Source: an uncultured Pelagibacteraceae bacterium (GTDB lineage Bacteria; Pseudomonadota; Alphaproteobacteria; Pelagibacterales; Pelagibacteraceae). Taken from it: a stretch of DNA of 64,000 bases. The stretch spans positions 23,004 to 87,003 of the forward strand of contig CACNSS010000004.1 of NCBI GenBank assembly GCA_902623215.1, written 5' to 3'. The notes under the pieces were generated by a model. It did no database searches. It was not told where the DNA came from and saw only the letters and a program-made list of their open reading frames with translations. Of this stretch, positions 10,090 to 20,059 are shown piece by piece (within the stretch, counting starts at the first letter, position 1; every line of letters begins with the position of its first letter). The translations under genes were made by a program, and so were the position numbers.

Positions 10090-11524
10090 TCCAAAACTTA
10101 AAGAGGAATGTGGAGTTTTTGGTATAAGTGATAGCAAAGATGCTGCAGCTCTAACTGCTTTAGGTTTGCATGCATTACAACATAGAGGTCAAGAAGGGTG
10201 TGGAATAGTATCATTTGATGGATCACATTATTTTTCAGAAAAAAGATTCGGTTTAGTTGGAGATAACTTTAATAAAGAAAAGATATTAAATAAATTAAGA
10301 GGAAATTATGCAATCGGGCATAATAGATATAGCACCACTGGTGAAAATACTTTACGAAATATACAGCCTTTTTTTGCTGATACTAATGCAGGTGGTATTG
10401 GTGTCGCTCACAACGGCAATCTTACAAACTCAATTTCATTAAGAAAAAAATTAGTCGATGAAGGTGCTATTTTTTACACAACATCAGATACTGAAACTAT
10501 TGTTCAATTGATAGCAAGGTCAAAAAGAAAAAAAACTATCGATAAAATTGTAGATGCGATATTTCAAATCCAAGGGGGTTACTCTCTGGTCATGCTGACC
10601 CAGACTTCATTAGTAGGTGTAAGAGATCCCTATGGAATTAGACCGCTTGTGATTGGTAAACTAAATAATAGTTATGTTCTTTCGTCAGAGACTTGTGCTT
10701 TGGATATTATTGGTGCGAAATTTGTAAGAGAGGTTGATAATGGAGAAATTGTTTTAATCAAAGATAATAAAATTCAAAGTATTAAACCTTTTCCTCCTAG
10801 AAAAATAAGACCATGTGTTTTTGAATATATATACTTTTCAAGACCTGATAGTATTTTAAATGGTAAGAGTGCTTACGAATATCGAAAAAACCTTGGTAAA
10901 GAGTTGGCCAAAGAAAGCAATCTAAAAGCAGATATAGTTGTTCCGGTTCCAGACTCTGGTAATGCCGCAGCTCTAGGTTATGCTCAGTATCTTGGTATCA
11001 ATTTTGAATTAGGACTCACAAGAAATCATTATGTTGGTAGAACTTTTATTGAGCCAATTCAAAAAATAAGAAGTTTAGGTGTAAAATTAAAATTAAATGC
11101 CAACCAATCAACTATTAAAAATAAAAAGATAATTCTCGTGGATGACTCTTTAGTCAGAGGAACTACTTCTCATAAGATAATAAAGATGCTCTATGACGCG
11201 GGTGCAAAAGAAGTTCATATGAAAATTGCTTGTCCTGAAATAAAGTTTCCAGATTTTTACGGAGTTGATACCCCTACAAAGAAAGAATTACTCGCAGCAA
11301 ATAAAACTTGTGATGAAATTTGTAAATATATTGGTGCTAAAACCTTAAGTTTTTTATCAATTGATGGACTATATAGAGCTATAGGTTTTGATGAGAGGAA
11401 TGATGCTTATCCTCAATTGACAGACCATTATTTTACTGGTGATTATCCAGTAAAACCAGTTGATGAACTTGGAGATAATAAGATAACACAACTTTCATTG
11501 CTAAGTTCAGCATCAAATAATTAA
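10043..11524 (+). CDS. purF: amidophosphoribosyltransferase
   Basis: EECGVFGI Ntn nucleophile Cys, HNRYSTTGE, LVDDSLVRGTT PRPP loop. Confidence 0.97.
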   Translation: MKKLIKTLKKKLKNFNPKLKEECGVFGISDSKDAAALTALGLHALQHRGQEGCGIVSFDGSHYFSEKRFGLVGDNFNKEKILNKLRGNYAIGHNRYSTTGENTLRNIQPFFADTNAGGIGVAHNGNLTNSISLRKKLVDEGAIFYTTSDTETIVQLIARSKRKKTIDKIVDAIFQIQGGYSLVMLTQTSLVGVRDPYGIRPLVIGKLNNSYVLSSETCALDIIGAKFVREVDNGEIVLIKDNKIQSIKPFPPRKIRPCVFEYIYFSRPDSILNGKSAYEYRKNLGKELAKESNLKADIVVPVPDSGNAAALGYAQYLGINFELGLTRNHYVGRTFIEPIQKIRSLGVKLKLNANQSTIKNKKIILVDDSLVRGTTSHKIIKMLYDAGAKEVHMKIACPEIKFPDFYGVDTPTKKELLAANKTCDEICKYIGAKTLSFLSIDGLYRAIGFDERNDAYPQLTDHYFTGDYPVKPVDELGDNKITQLSLLSSASNN

Positions 11525-11527
11525 TTT

Positions 11528-12085
11528 ATGAAAAAAGTTAGTTTTACAGAAATGAAAAATGGGACAAAAGATGATTATCTTTTTTTAGATAGACATGAAA
11601 AAAATTTTGCTAGTAAAACAGCCGATAGAATATTAAAGTTTATGTCAGGTTTAACCGAGACACTAGAAGGTTACCAAATTTCAAGGTTGGAACATTCACT
11701 CCAAAGTGCAACTAGAGCATATAAGAACGGGGAGAGTGAAGAAATGGTTGTAGCTGCTTTATTACATGATATTGGAGATGAACTTGCTCCAATGAATCAC
11801 TCTGAATATGCTGCTGCAATATTGAAACCCTATGTATCAGAGAGAACTCATTGGATAGTTGAAAAACATGGGGAATTCCAAATGTTTTATTATGCTCATC
11901 ATTTAGGTGGAGATAAAAATAAAAGAGATAAATATAAGGGACATAAATACTACCAAGCAACTATAGACTTTTGTGAGAAATACGATCAAAATTCATTCGA
12001 CCCTAATTATAAATCTCTTCCACTTGATTTTTTTAAACCAATGGTTAAAAAAATTTTTTCAAGAAAACCATATTCACTAATTTAA
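11528..12085 (+). CDS. HD-domain protein, PhnZ/TmpB-like mixed-valent diiron oxygenase family candidate
   Basis: LEHSLQSA...AALLHDIGD...NHSEYA...EKHGEFQ...CEKYDQNSFDP; order of metal ligands as in PhnZ, 24-residue LEH-to-HD spacing. Confidence 0.7.
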   Translation: MKKVSFTEMKNGTKDDYLFLDRHEKNFASKTADRILKFMSGLTETLEGYQISRLEHSLQSATRAYKNGESEEMVVAALLHDIGDELAPMNHSEYAAAILKPYVSERTHWIVEKHGEFQMFYYAHHLGGDKNKRDKYKGHKYYQATIDFCEKYDQNSFDPNYKSLPLDFFKPMVKKIFSRKPYSLI

Positions 12086-12115
12086 ATTTAAAATAAAATA
12101 TTAATTGAAATTTAC

Positions 12116-13411
12116 ATGATTGATACAAAAGACGAGATAATTAAGTATTTTGAATCAGGTTTTAAAGAATCTAAAAATTTTAAAATCGGAATTGAACATG
12201 AAAAATTTTTATTTGATAACAAAAGTAATAAAAGATTAGATTATCAAAAAACAAAAGAGATGTTTTCAGCTCTTATTGAATTTGGCTGGAACCCAATTGT
12301 TGAACAAGATAACATCATAGGTCTTAATAAAGGCGGAAAAAATATCACTTTAGAACCTGGTAATCAAATAGAGCTATCTGGTGATAAGCTTAATAACATT
12401 CATGAGGGTTGTGCAGAGTCTCAGGATTATTTATTCGAATTAAGACAAGTTACAAAAAAACTTGGAATTAATATTGTCAGTGCTGGGTTCGATCCAATCT
12501 CAAAACTTAATGAAATACCTAATAATCCAAAGCAAAGGTATAAATTGATGACCAAGGATATGCCTTTGGGAGGTAACTTAAGTTTGGATATGATGTATAG
12601 AACTTGTGGAACTCAGATAAATTTAGACTACAGTTCAGAAGAAGATTTTATTAAAAAGTTTAAAATTGTTAATTCAATAGTCCCCATCTCAATAGCATTA
12701 TTCGCTAATTCTTCTATAGTCGAAAAAAAACAAACAAGATACTTATCTTATCGATCTAAAGTTTGGCAAAATACCTCAAGGGGAGGATTGCCGAAAATAT
12801 TTTTTGATGATTTAGATTTTGAGAAATATGCTGATTTCATAATCAACTTTCCAATTTTATTTATTCAGGATGGATTAAAATATATTTCTGGCAAAAATTA
12901 TAAATTCAGCCATTTTATGAACGGAGAAATAAATGAAATTAATAACAGACTTCCCTCTCAAAAGGATTTGTCTACTCATTTAAGCACGATATTTACAGAA
13001 AATAGATTAAAAAAATATATTGAAGTAAGGTCTATGGATACTTGCGGATGGGATTGCTTGTGTTCAGGCCCAGCTTTCTTTGTTGGCATACTTTACGGAA
13101 ATCTGAATGAAGTTTATGAATTAGTCTCTAAATGGGATAAAGATAAAATCATTAATGCTTATTTAGAAGCACCTCATAAAGGTTTCAATACTCAGTTAAT
13201 GAGTAAAGATCTTTTTTATTGGTCATCAACTTTATTAGACTTATCAAAAAAAGGGCTTGAAAAAAGGGACATCCTTAACAAAGGTGGTAGAAATGAGGTA
13301 ATATTCTTAAACCACTTAAAAAAAATCATCAATAATAGAACAACAAATGCTGATCATATGATAAGTAAATTTTCTAAAAATGAAGATTTAAATGAATTAT
13401 ATGACAAATAA
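12116..13411 (+). CDS. gshA: glutamate--cysteine ligase (plant/alphaproteobacterial type)
   Basis: KIGIEHEKFLFD, ITLEPGNQIELSG, YIEVRSMDTCGW; followed by gshB. Confidence 0.92.
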   Translation: MIDTKDEIIKYFESGFKESKNFKIGIEHEKFLFDNKSNKRLDYQKTKEMFSALIEFGWNPIVEQDNIIGLNKGGKNITLEPGNQIELSGDKLNNIHEGCAESQDYLFELRQVTKKLGINIVSAGFDPISKLNEIPNNPKQRYKLMTKDMPLGGNLSLDMMYRTCGTQINLDYSSEEDFIKKFKIVNSIVPISIALFANSSIVEKKQTRYLSYRSKVWQNTSRGGLPKIFFDDLDFEKYADFIINFPILFIQDGLKYISGKNYKFSHFMNGEINEINNRLPSQKDLSTHLSTIFTENRLKKYIEVRSMDTCGWDCLCSGPAFFVGILYGNLNEVYELVSKWDKDKIINAYLEAPHKGFNTQLMSKDLFYWSSTLLDLSKKGLEKRDILNKGGRNEVIFLNHLKKIINNRTTNADHMISKFSKNEDLNELYDK

Positions 13412-14327
13412 AATAGTAGCTATTCAGGGAAACCATCCAACGAAACTCAACCCTCTAACAGATACAACTATATTCTTAGCAAATGAGATACAAAAGAAAA
13501 ATTACAAAATTTTCTATTATGATCCAAAAAATTTATCAATAATAAACTCAAAAGTTTTGGCAAATGGTTTTTTTATTAAATTTGAATATAAAAAAAAAAA
13601 TTTTTTTAAAATCTTAGAAAGAAAAAAATTGGATCTTTCTAAGTGTAAATTTCTATTAATTAGGCAAGATCCTCCTTTTAATCTAGAATATATTTCATCA
13701 ACTTTTATTTTAGATACAATTAAGAATAATGTTAAAATTATTAATGATCCAATTTCAATTAGAAATGTTTCTGAAAAACTTTATTCTACTAACTTTCAAA
13801 AGTTTATGCCAAAAACAATATTTACTCAGGATATTCATGAAATTAGAAGTTTTTTTAATAGAAATAAGAAAATTGTTATAAAACCAATCCACAGTTTCAG
13901 TGGTAACGATATTCATCTTATTAAAATTTTTGAATCTAAATTTATAAGTAAATTTGTAAAAAAACATGGATATGTCATGTGTCAAAAATTTTTACCTAAA
14001 ATTAAAAATGGCGATAAAAGAGTGTTTATAATTAATGGCAAGGTATGTGGAGCTATATCTAGAGTTCCTAAAAAAGGCTCTTTTTTGAGTAATATGAGTA
14101 AAGGTGCTAAGCCAATGAATATAAATTTAACGAAAAATGAAAAAAAAATATCAAATATTGTTGGAAAAGATTTAAAAAAAAAGAACATTTTTTTTGCTGG
14201 TATCGATTTTATTGATCAAAAACTTAATGGAGATATCAATGTTACCTCTCCTACAGGGTTGAAAACATTTTACGATCTCTCAAAAATTAATCTTGCTAAA
14301 ACTTTTTGGAAAGAGCTTAAAGCGTGA
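13392..14327 (+). CDS. gshB: glutathione synthase
   Basis: IRQDPPFNLEYIS, KPIHSFSGNDI, GDKRVFIINGKVCGAISR, GIDFID...NVTSPTGL. Confidence 0.93.
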   Translation: MNYMTNKIVAIQGNHPTKLNPLTDTTIFLANEIQKKNYKIFYYDPKNLSIINSKVLANGFFIKFEYKKKNFFKILERKKLDLSKCKFLLIRQDPPFNLEYISSTFILDTIKNNVKIINDPISIRNVSEKLYSTNFQKFMPKTIFTQDIHEIRSFFNRNKKIVIKPIHSFSGNDIHLIKIFESKFISKFVKKHGYVMCQKFLPKIKNGDKRVFIINGKVCGAISRVPKKGSFLSNMSKGAKPMNINLTKNEKKISNIVGKDLKKKNIFFAGIDFIDQKLNGDINVTSPTGLKTFYDLSKINLAKTFWKELKA

Positions 14328-15184
14328 AAAGTTTGACTGATCAGCAAAAAGGCTCTTTGCTTGCTTTTGTAGCTGTAATGTTTATCACACCAGACTCCTT
14401 ATTTATAAGACTTTCGAATCTTGATACTTGGGGCCTAGTTTTTTATCGAGGTATCATACCTTTTTTTACCGTTTTTTTTGGAATGTTGTTAATTTATAAA
14501 TTAAATTTTTTTAAGATTCTTTTTAATTCTGGTTTTCACGGAATAATTTATATCGTAACTTTTAGTATAACGAATATTACTTTTGTTGTTTCAATTCAAA
14601 ATACGAATGTTGCAAATACTCTTGTTATGATTGCTACTGCACCAATGTTATCTGCAATTCTTGGCGCTATTTTTTTAAAAGAGCCGCCTGATCGCAAAAC
14701 ATTTATTTCTATAATAATTACTTTTATCGCAATAGTTTATATTTTTTTCGACTCTTTAAAGGTCGGAAATTTTTATGGAGATATTTTAGGTTTTGTAACT
14801 GCTCTTGGTTTGGCTGTAGGCGCTATAACAATTAGATCTGCTAAAACAAAAAACTTAGTGCCTGCAGCTGTAATAGGTAAATTATTTGTTGCTTCTTTTG
14901 CCTTGTTTTTTATTGAGAGTTTTACACTTATAGATAAAGATTTATTTATTGTCCCCCTAATGTGTATTTTGTGTGTTGCAATACCATTTGTACTAGTGAC
15001 TATAGCCCCAAGATTTATACCTGCAGCTGAAGTTAATCTTTTTTTTCTACTAGAGACTATTATTGGCCCTATTTGGGTCTGGGTTATTATTAATGAGCAA
15101 CCTAGTGTAGAAACACTCCAGGGTGGAGCAATTATAATTACTACTATTGCAATACATTCATTTTTAAAATTAAGAAAAAATTAA
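14324..15184 (+). CDS. EamA/DMT-family transporter
   Basis: 10-TM pattern, EamA repeats, ATAPMLSAILGAIFLKEPPD. Confidence 0.85.
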   Translation: MKSLTDQQKGSLLAFVAVMFITPDSLFIRLSNLDTWGLVFYRGIIPFFTVFFGMLLIYKLNFFKILFNSGFHGIIYIVTFSITNITFVVSIQNTNVANTLVMIATAPMLSAILGAIFLKEPPDRKTFISIIITFIAIVYIFFDSLKVGNFYGDILGFVTALGLAVGAITIRSAKTKNLVPAAVIGKLFVASFALFFIESFTLIDKDLFIVPLMCILCVAIPFVLVTIAPRFIPAAEVNLFFLLETIIGPIWVWVIINEQPSVETLQGGAIIITTIAIHSFLKLRKN

Positions 15185-15240
15185 ACTTGTCACAATTAAG
15201 ACTTGATTTAATAATACATCGCGAATAGTTACAGCTTTTT

Positions 15241-16596
15241 ATGAACAAAGTTTTAAAAAATTCTTGGGCACTATTTTTGGGTATGGGATGTATTATGATG
15301 GCCTACGGTTTTCAGGGTTCTCTCCTAGGTGTAAGAGCAGTGCAAGAAGAATTTAGCTTAACCTCAACTGGTTTCATGATGTCAGGATATTTTGTTGGCT
15401 ATTTTATAGGTGCAGCAACAATTCCTAATATTATATCTAGAGTCGGACATATAAGAGTTTTTGCAGCATTTGCATCATTATCATCTTTGGTCATTTTGGT
15501 TCACTCGATAATTGTCAATCCTTTAGTGTGGTTTTTTTTAAGAGTTCTGACTGGGATAAGCATGGTTTGTATCTATACAGTTGCTGAAAGCTGGCTTAAC
15601 GATAGATCAAGTAATAAAAATAGAGGAAGTGTTTTGTCAATCTACATGGTGATACTTTATGGCACAATGGGAATTGGGATGTTTTTACTAAACTTTAGTA
15701 GTCCTCTGAATTTCGAACCTTTTATTCTTGTTTCCGTAATTACATCAGTTGCTTTAATTCCTATTTTGCTTACTAAAAAAAAACCACCGACATTTAAAAA
15801 GATTAAAGTAATGACACTCAAAGATCTCTATGTATCATCTCCTTTTGGGATGGTAAGCTCTTTTTTTTACGGAACTATACAAGCTGCACTTTTTACTTTA
15901 TTAGCTGTGTACGCAACCTCAATGAATTTTACGATATTAGAGATTTCAATTGTTACATTTCTTCTAGCAATATCTGGAGCTATTTCTCAATTTCCAGTAG
16001 GAAAAATTTCAGATATGTATGATCGAAGAAACGTAATAGTTTTTGCTACTTTTGGTGCAGCAGCTTTTGCAATTATAACAATTTTAGTTACTAGACAAAT
16101 GTATTTACCAGGTGGACTTGCTACAAGTAAAACCTGGTTCTATATTTTCTTGGTTCTTTTTTCTTTTTGTAGTTTACCAATATTTTCTTTAATTTTAGCT
16201 CACACTAATGATTTTATTTCAAAAGAAAAATTTGTAGCTGCTGGTGCAGGTCTTCAATTTGTATTTGGTTTGGGCGCGATGAGTGGTCCATTTTTATGCT
16301 CAATATTTATGGATTTAGTCGGTCCTAATGGATTTTTTGTTTTTTTATTTTTTTTTCATTCAGTAATCGGTTTTTTTGGGATGTATAGAATGAAAGTAAG
16401 AAAAACTGTTGAAAACCCTGACTCTCAATTTGTAGCGATGCCCCAAACAATTACACCAGCTGGAATTGAGCTAAATCCATCGACAGAACACATTGAAGAG
16501 CCTTACTCTGAAAAGGTTAAGGAAATACTTGAAAGAAAAGGCGTAAAATATAAAAAAGAGGATGAGCAGGTTAAAACAGGTAGTGAGCTAGATTAA
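15241..16596 (+). CDS. MFS transporter
   Basis: 12-TM pattern, GYFVGYFIGAATIPNIISRVGHIRVFAAFA, GKISDMYDRRNVI. Confidence 0.85.
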   Translation: MNKVLKNSWALFLGMGCIMMAYGFQGSLLGVRAVQEEFSLTSTGFMMSGYFVGYFIGAATIPNIISRVGHIRVFAAFASLSSLVILVHSIIVNPLVWFFLRVLTGISMVCIYTVAESWLNDRSSNKNRGSVLSIYMVILYGTMGIGMFLLNFSSPLNFEPFILVSVITSVALIPILLTKKKPPTFKKIKVMTLKDLYVSSPFGMVSSFFYGTIQAALFTLLAVYATSMNFTILEISIVTFLLAISGAISQFPVGKISDMYDRRNVIVFATFGAAAFAIITILVTRQMYLPGGLATSKTWFYIFLVLFSFCSLPIFSLILAHTNDFISKEKFVAAGAGLQFVFGLGAMSGPFLCSIFMDLVGPNGFFVFLFFFHSVIGFFGMYRMKVRKTVENPDSQFVAMPQTITPAGIELNPSTEHIEEPYSEKVKEILERKGVKYKKEDEQVKTGSELD

Positions 16597-16699
16597 TTAT
16601 CCCTTTCAGGTTGTAGCTTTGAAAGCCAAATTTAAATAATATTTTTAAAATTTTTTATTGAATAATAATTATTTCTTTAGTGAAATATCGTTTTTATAA

Positions 16700-17434
16700 A
16701 TGAAAACAAAAAAAAAAATTCGAACTAGAACAAGTAAAGAAAGGAATGGACTGTCAAAGATTGCTTCCTTTACTACAAAATCTATTACCAATGCAATATC
16801 AAATTATAAAAAAAATAAAGAACAAAACAAAATTAGGGCAATAAAATTACAAAAACTTGAGGAAAAAAATTCACTTTTAAAAGAGAAAAAAGATTTAAAA
16901 GTCTGGGAAGACAAATTAATTAAAGAAAGTAATAAACTAAAAGTAAGTGAAGATGAAATTAGATTAAAAGAAAAAGAAATAAAATCAAAAGATGAAAAAC
17001 AAAAAATTGAGAGTGAGAGATTAGTAAGAAAAGATGAGGAATTGACTCTGGTAGCAAAAGAATTGAGAGAGAAAGAAAAACAATTAAAAATTAGAGAAGA
17101 AGAACAAAATAGAAAAGATATAGACTTAAAAGTTAGAGAAGAAGAATTACATCAAAGAGATCTTAAAGAACAAAGACGTAAAAATAGAGAGTTAAAAAAA
17201 TTAAGAGAAGAAATAGATAAAGAGAAAGAAATTGAATATGTAAAAATTAGGGAGTGGGAAGAGAAATTTGATAGAGAACAAAAACTAAAGGAGCAAGAAG
17301 AGATGAGAAGAGAGCAAAAATTAATTCAAAAAGAGATGGAAAGACGTGCTAAATTTGACAATATAGATAATAATACTGATAGTTCCTTAAGCCAGTTAGA
17401 AAAATTTAATATTAACAAATCAAAAGAAAACTAA
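16700..17434 (+). CDS. highly charged coiled-coil protein of unknown function
   Basis: 244 aa dominated by K/E/R heptad-like repeats (LKVWEDKLIKESNKLKVSEDEIRLKEKEIKSKDEKQ). Confidence 0.6.
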   Translation: MKTKKKIRTRTSKERNGLSKIASFTTKSITNAISNYKKNKEQNKIRAIKLQKLEEKNSLLKEKKDLKVWEDKLIKESNKLKVSEDEIRLKEKEIKSKDEKQKIESERLVRKDEELTLVAKELREKEKQLKIREEEQNRKDIDLKVREEELHQRDLKEQRRKNRELKKLREEIDKEKEIEYVKIREWEEKFDREQKLKEQEEMRREQKLIQKEMERRAKFDNIDNNTDSSLSQLEKFNINKSKEN

Positions 17435-17451
17435 AAAAAAGATTAATTTAT

Positions 17452-18567
17452 CTATTGTTTTGGAAAATAATCTTTTAAATCTCCTTCTCTAAATACGTCT
17501 GCTGTACTACAATGAAGTCCGCCTCCAAACGCATATGCATCTCTTAAATCAATCGGAACAACTTCCATCCCTAATTTGTCAAGTTGTTCTGCTTGATATT
17601 TTTCACTTTTTTCCACACAGACTGTTTTTTGATCTAAAACTAGAACGTTCATTGATAGCCAAACTGAGGAATAACAAAGAGGTGGTGGTTCATTGTGTGC
17701 GGGTTGAGCAGCATCAATTATTTCCCATCCATTTTTCTCAAAAAACTTTCGTTGTTCTTTAGGTAATCTTCTTTGAGGGTTATTAATTATTAATCCTTCT
17801 TTAATAGGAGTAAAAGTAGCATCTATATGTATTGGATATGGGTCTCCTGGAAAGTTTACAGCGTGAACCCTGTGGTCTTTATAGTGTCTTTTTAACCAAT
17901 CTATACCTTTTAAATTTGTAGTAAATCCATGTTGAACTATTAAGTCTTTTCCAAATCTTAAAACATCTGCAGCATCAAATAAAGGTTCCTCCTCAGTAGT
18001 TACAAAAAATTTTTCTTCAGTCCATTGAAGTCTTTTTTGTATGCCAATTTTATCTGATAAATAATCTTTTCTATAATCAGCGTCAGTCAATCTTGGCTTA
18101 GGTGCAGACTCATGTCTCATATTTAAGTCTTCCTCATAATACTTTTTTAAGAGAGGGCGATAACATAAATACTCAAACCATCTACATCTGTAGCTCATTG
18201 TAGCTTCTAAAATTTCATTTCCCACCGTTAGAAGAACATCTCTTGGAGGCATACAGCCAAACATTGTTTCTGCTTTCCAGTCTGGAGTAGAAATTTTTTG
18301 ATTAAAATTAATTGGTTCTGGTCTATCAACTTTGATACCTCTTTTTTCTAAAACATCCGAAAAATTATTTAAAAGTTCGTTTGCTTTGTCGACAGTATCT
18401 CTCGTTCTTGGACCAAACTTTCCTCTCATGTCTGAATTTTCAGGAACTTTTGCATCTAAAGCTGGCTCTGGAGCAGGTATACAAGTGCCATCTGCCCTAC
18501 CCACTATTACATGCTTAAGTGGATCCCATTCGTTCCAACTATTTACTATTGTTTTTTTTTTAACCAT
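17452..18567 (-). CDS. amidinotransferase, glycine amidinotransferase (AGAT)-like
   Basis: VNSWNEWDPLKHVIVGRADGTCIP, HIDATFTPIKEGLIINNP, GGGLHCSTADVFREGDL: catalytic His and Cys contexts of the GATM family. Confidence 0.88.
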   Translation of the reverse strand: MVKKKTIVNSWNEWDPLKHVIVGRADGTCIPAPEPALDAKVPENSDMRGKFGPRTRDTVDKANELLNNFSDVLEKRGIKVDRPEPINFNQKISTPDWKAETMFGCMPPRDVLLTVGNEILEATMSYRCRWFEYLCYRPLLKKYYEEDLNMRHESAPKPRLTDADYRKDYLSDKIGIQKRLQWTEEKFFVTTEEEPLFDAADVLRFGKDLIVQHGFTTNLKGIDWLKRHYKDHRVHAVNFPGDPYPIHIDATFTPIKEGLIINNPQRRLPKEQRKFFEKNGWEIIDAAQPAHNEPPPLCYSSVWLSMNVLVLDQKTVCVEKSEKYQAEQLDKLGMEVVPIDLRDAYAFGGGLHCSTADVFREGDLKDYFPKQ

Positions 18568-18611
18568 TTCATCAAATAACTAATAATATAATTTTTTTTC
18601 TCAATGAAATT

Positions 18612-19517
18612 TTAATTTAATGCTATGTATCTTTTATTCCATCTCATAATTAAACTGTAATAAAAAAGTGAAATAAAAAGGAAAAAACCACCCACTATAG
18701 TGTTTGTATTAGGTACCTCATTAATCCCAAATAATGGAAGCCATACCCAAAAAATTCCACCAATTACCTCAGTTAATGATAGTAAAGTTAACTCTGCTGC
18801 AGGAATTGCTTTTGATCCGATTGCATATAAAATCATTCCTATACACACCAAAGTTCCATGTAGTGAAAACAATGAGGAGTTATAACTCGTTGAAAAAAAA
18901 GGTTGGTTTTTGAATAATATTATCGATGCAGCTATAACAAAACAAAACAAACCAGCAATTGCTACTGTAGTAAACTTAGGCGTTTCTTTTCTCCATCTCA
19001 AAGTCACAGAAAATATTGAAAAACCAATAGAAGAGGTAATACCAAAAATAAATCCTACAATAGAATTTTTTTCATTATTTCCAACAGCCATAATTACTAT
19101 ACCGATTGTTGCAATAAATATTGAAATCCATACATTTAAGCTAATTTTTTCTTTTAAAAAAAGGAATGCAAGTAGAGCAGTAAAAAATGGCATCGCAGCC
19201 AAGCATAGTAAAGTGATAGCGGCGCTAGTATTTGTTATAGAGTATATAAACGAAATCATCGCCACGCCTAATCCACAACCCCCAATTAATCCTGATTTAC
19301 CTACTTTTTTATAATTCTTATAGAAATTTTTACCTTCCTCAAAATATAAATAAAGATTCAAGAGAATAAAAATTGTTAAACCACGTCCAAAGACATACTG
19401 CCACGGCACTAAATTAGGGTCATCCATATATCTTACTACTAGCGGACCAAATGACCAGATAAGACCAGCGAATAATACAATAGGCACTGCTATTTTTTCA
19501 TTTTTAAGTTCTATCAT
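18612..19517 (-). CDS. EamA/DMT-family transporter
   Basis: 10-TM EamA fold, AMPFFTALLAFLFLKEKISLNVWISIFIATIGIVIMAVG. Confidence 0.85.
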   Translation of the reverse strand: MIELKNEKIAVPIVLFAGLIWSFGPLVVRYMDDPNLVPWQYVFGRGLTIFILLNLYLYFEEGKNFYKNYKKVGKSGLIGGCGLGVAMISFIYSITNTSAAITLLCLAAMPFFTALLAFLFLKEKISLNVWISIFIATIGIVIMAVGNNEKNSIVGFIFGITSSIGFSIFSVTLRWRKETPKFTTVAIAGLFCFVIAASIILFKNQPFFSTSYNSSLFSLHGTLVCIGMILYAIGSKAIPAAELTLLSLTEVIGGIFWVWLPLFGINEVPNTNTIVGGFFLFISLFYYSLIMRWNKRYIALN

Positions 19518-19655
19518 TTAACAGTATTTAATTCTTATTTATTTCAACTACAACAAAAATAGATATTGTAAAAAAAGAATTTTTTCTATTATTGTTGTTT
19601 TTTTTGTATTTAAAGACTCAACCGCAAGATTTATACTTTATAATATATATAATAC

Positions 19656-20054
19656 ATGAATTTAGAAATAATTAATATTGCTGCTGACACAAAAAATAAT
19701 AAAGATATTAAGAATCATACCCACTTCATAAAATTAAAAAACTCTGTATGTGGAGATGAAATTCAACTAAAGCTAATAATAAAACAAGATAAAATAACTA
19801 ATATTGGTTACCAAACAGAATCTTGTATATACTGCCAAGCATCTGCGAGTTTATTATCAAAAATTTCTAAAAATAGTAAAAAAGATAAAATTATAAAATT
19901 GTGTGATGAAGCAAAATCATTTTTTGAGAAAGATTATAAAAATTTAAACAAGAATTTGAAACTATTTTCAAAATTATTTGTAAAAGAGAATCTCTCTCGA
20001 AAAGATTGTATATTATTACCTTTTAAAGCCATGAAAAAAATAGTATCAAATTAA
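19656..20054 (+). CDS. NifU/IscU/SufU-like Fe-S scaffold domain protein
   Basis: NSVCGDEIQLKL...ESCIYCQASASLLSK conserved Cys contexts. Confidence 0.75.
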   Translation: MNLEIINIAADTKNNKDIKNHTHFIKLKNSVCGDEIQLKLIIKQDKITNIGYQTESCIYCQASASLLSKISKNSKKDKIIKLCDEAKSFFEKDYKNLNKNLKLFSKLFVKENLSRKDCILLPFKAMKKIVSN

Positions 20055-20059
20055 TTCTT

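Noticed and set aside
16597-16699. Intergenic gap as possible tRNA or small RNA
   Set aside because: No cloverleaf, no GGTTCGAATCC-like T-arm and no strong stem; the same holds for the other larger gaps inspected
18910-19314. 134-aa plus-strand ORF antisense to an EamA gene
   Set aside because: Shadow ORF; the opposite frame is a clear EamA transporter and the translation has no domain-like features
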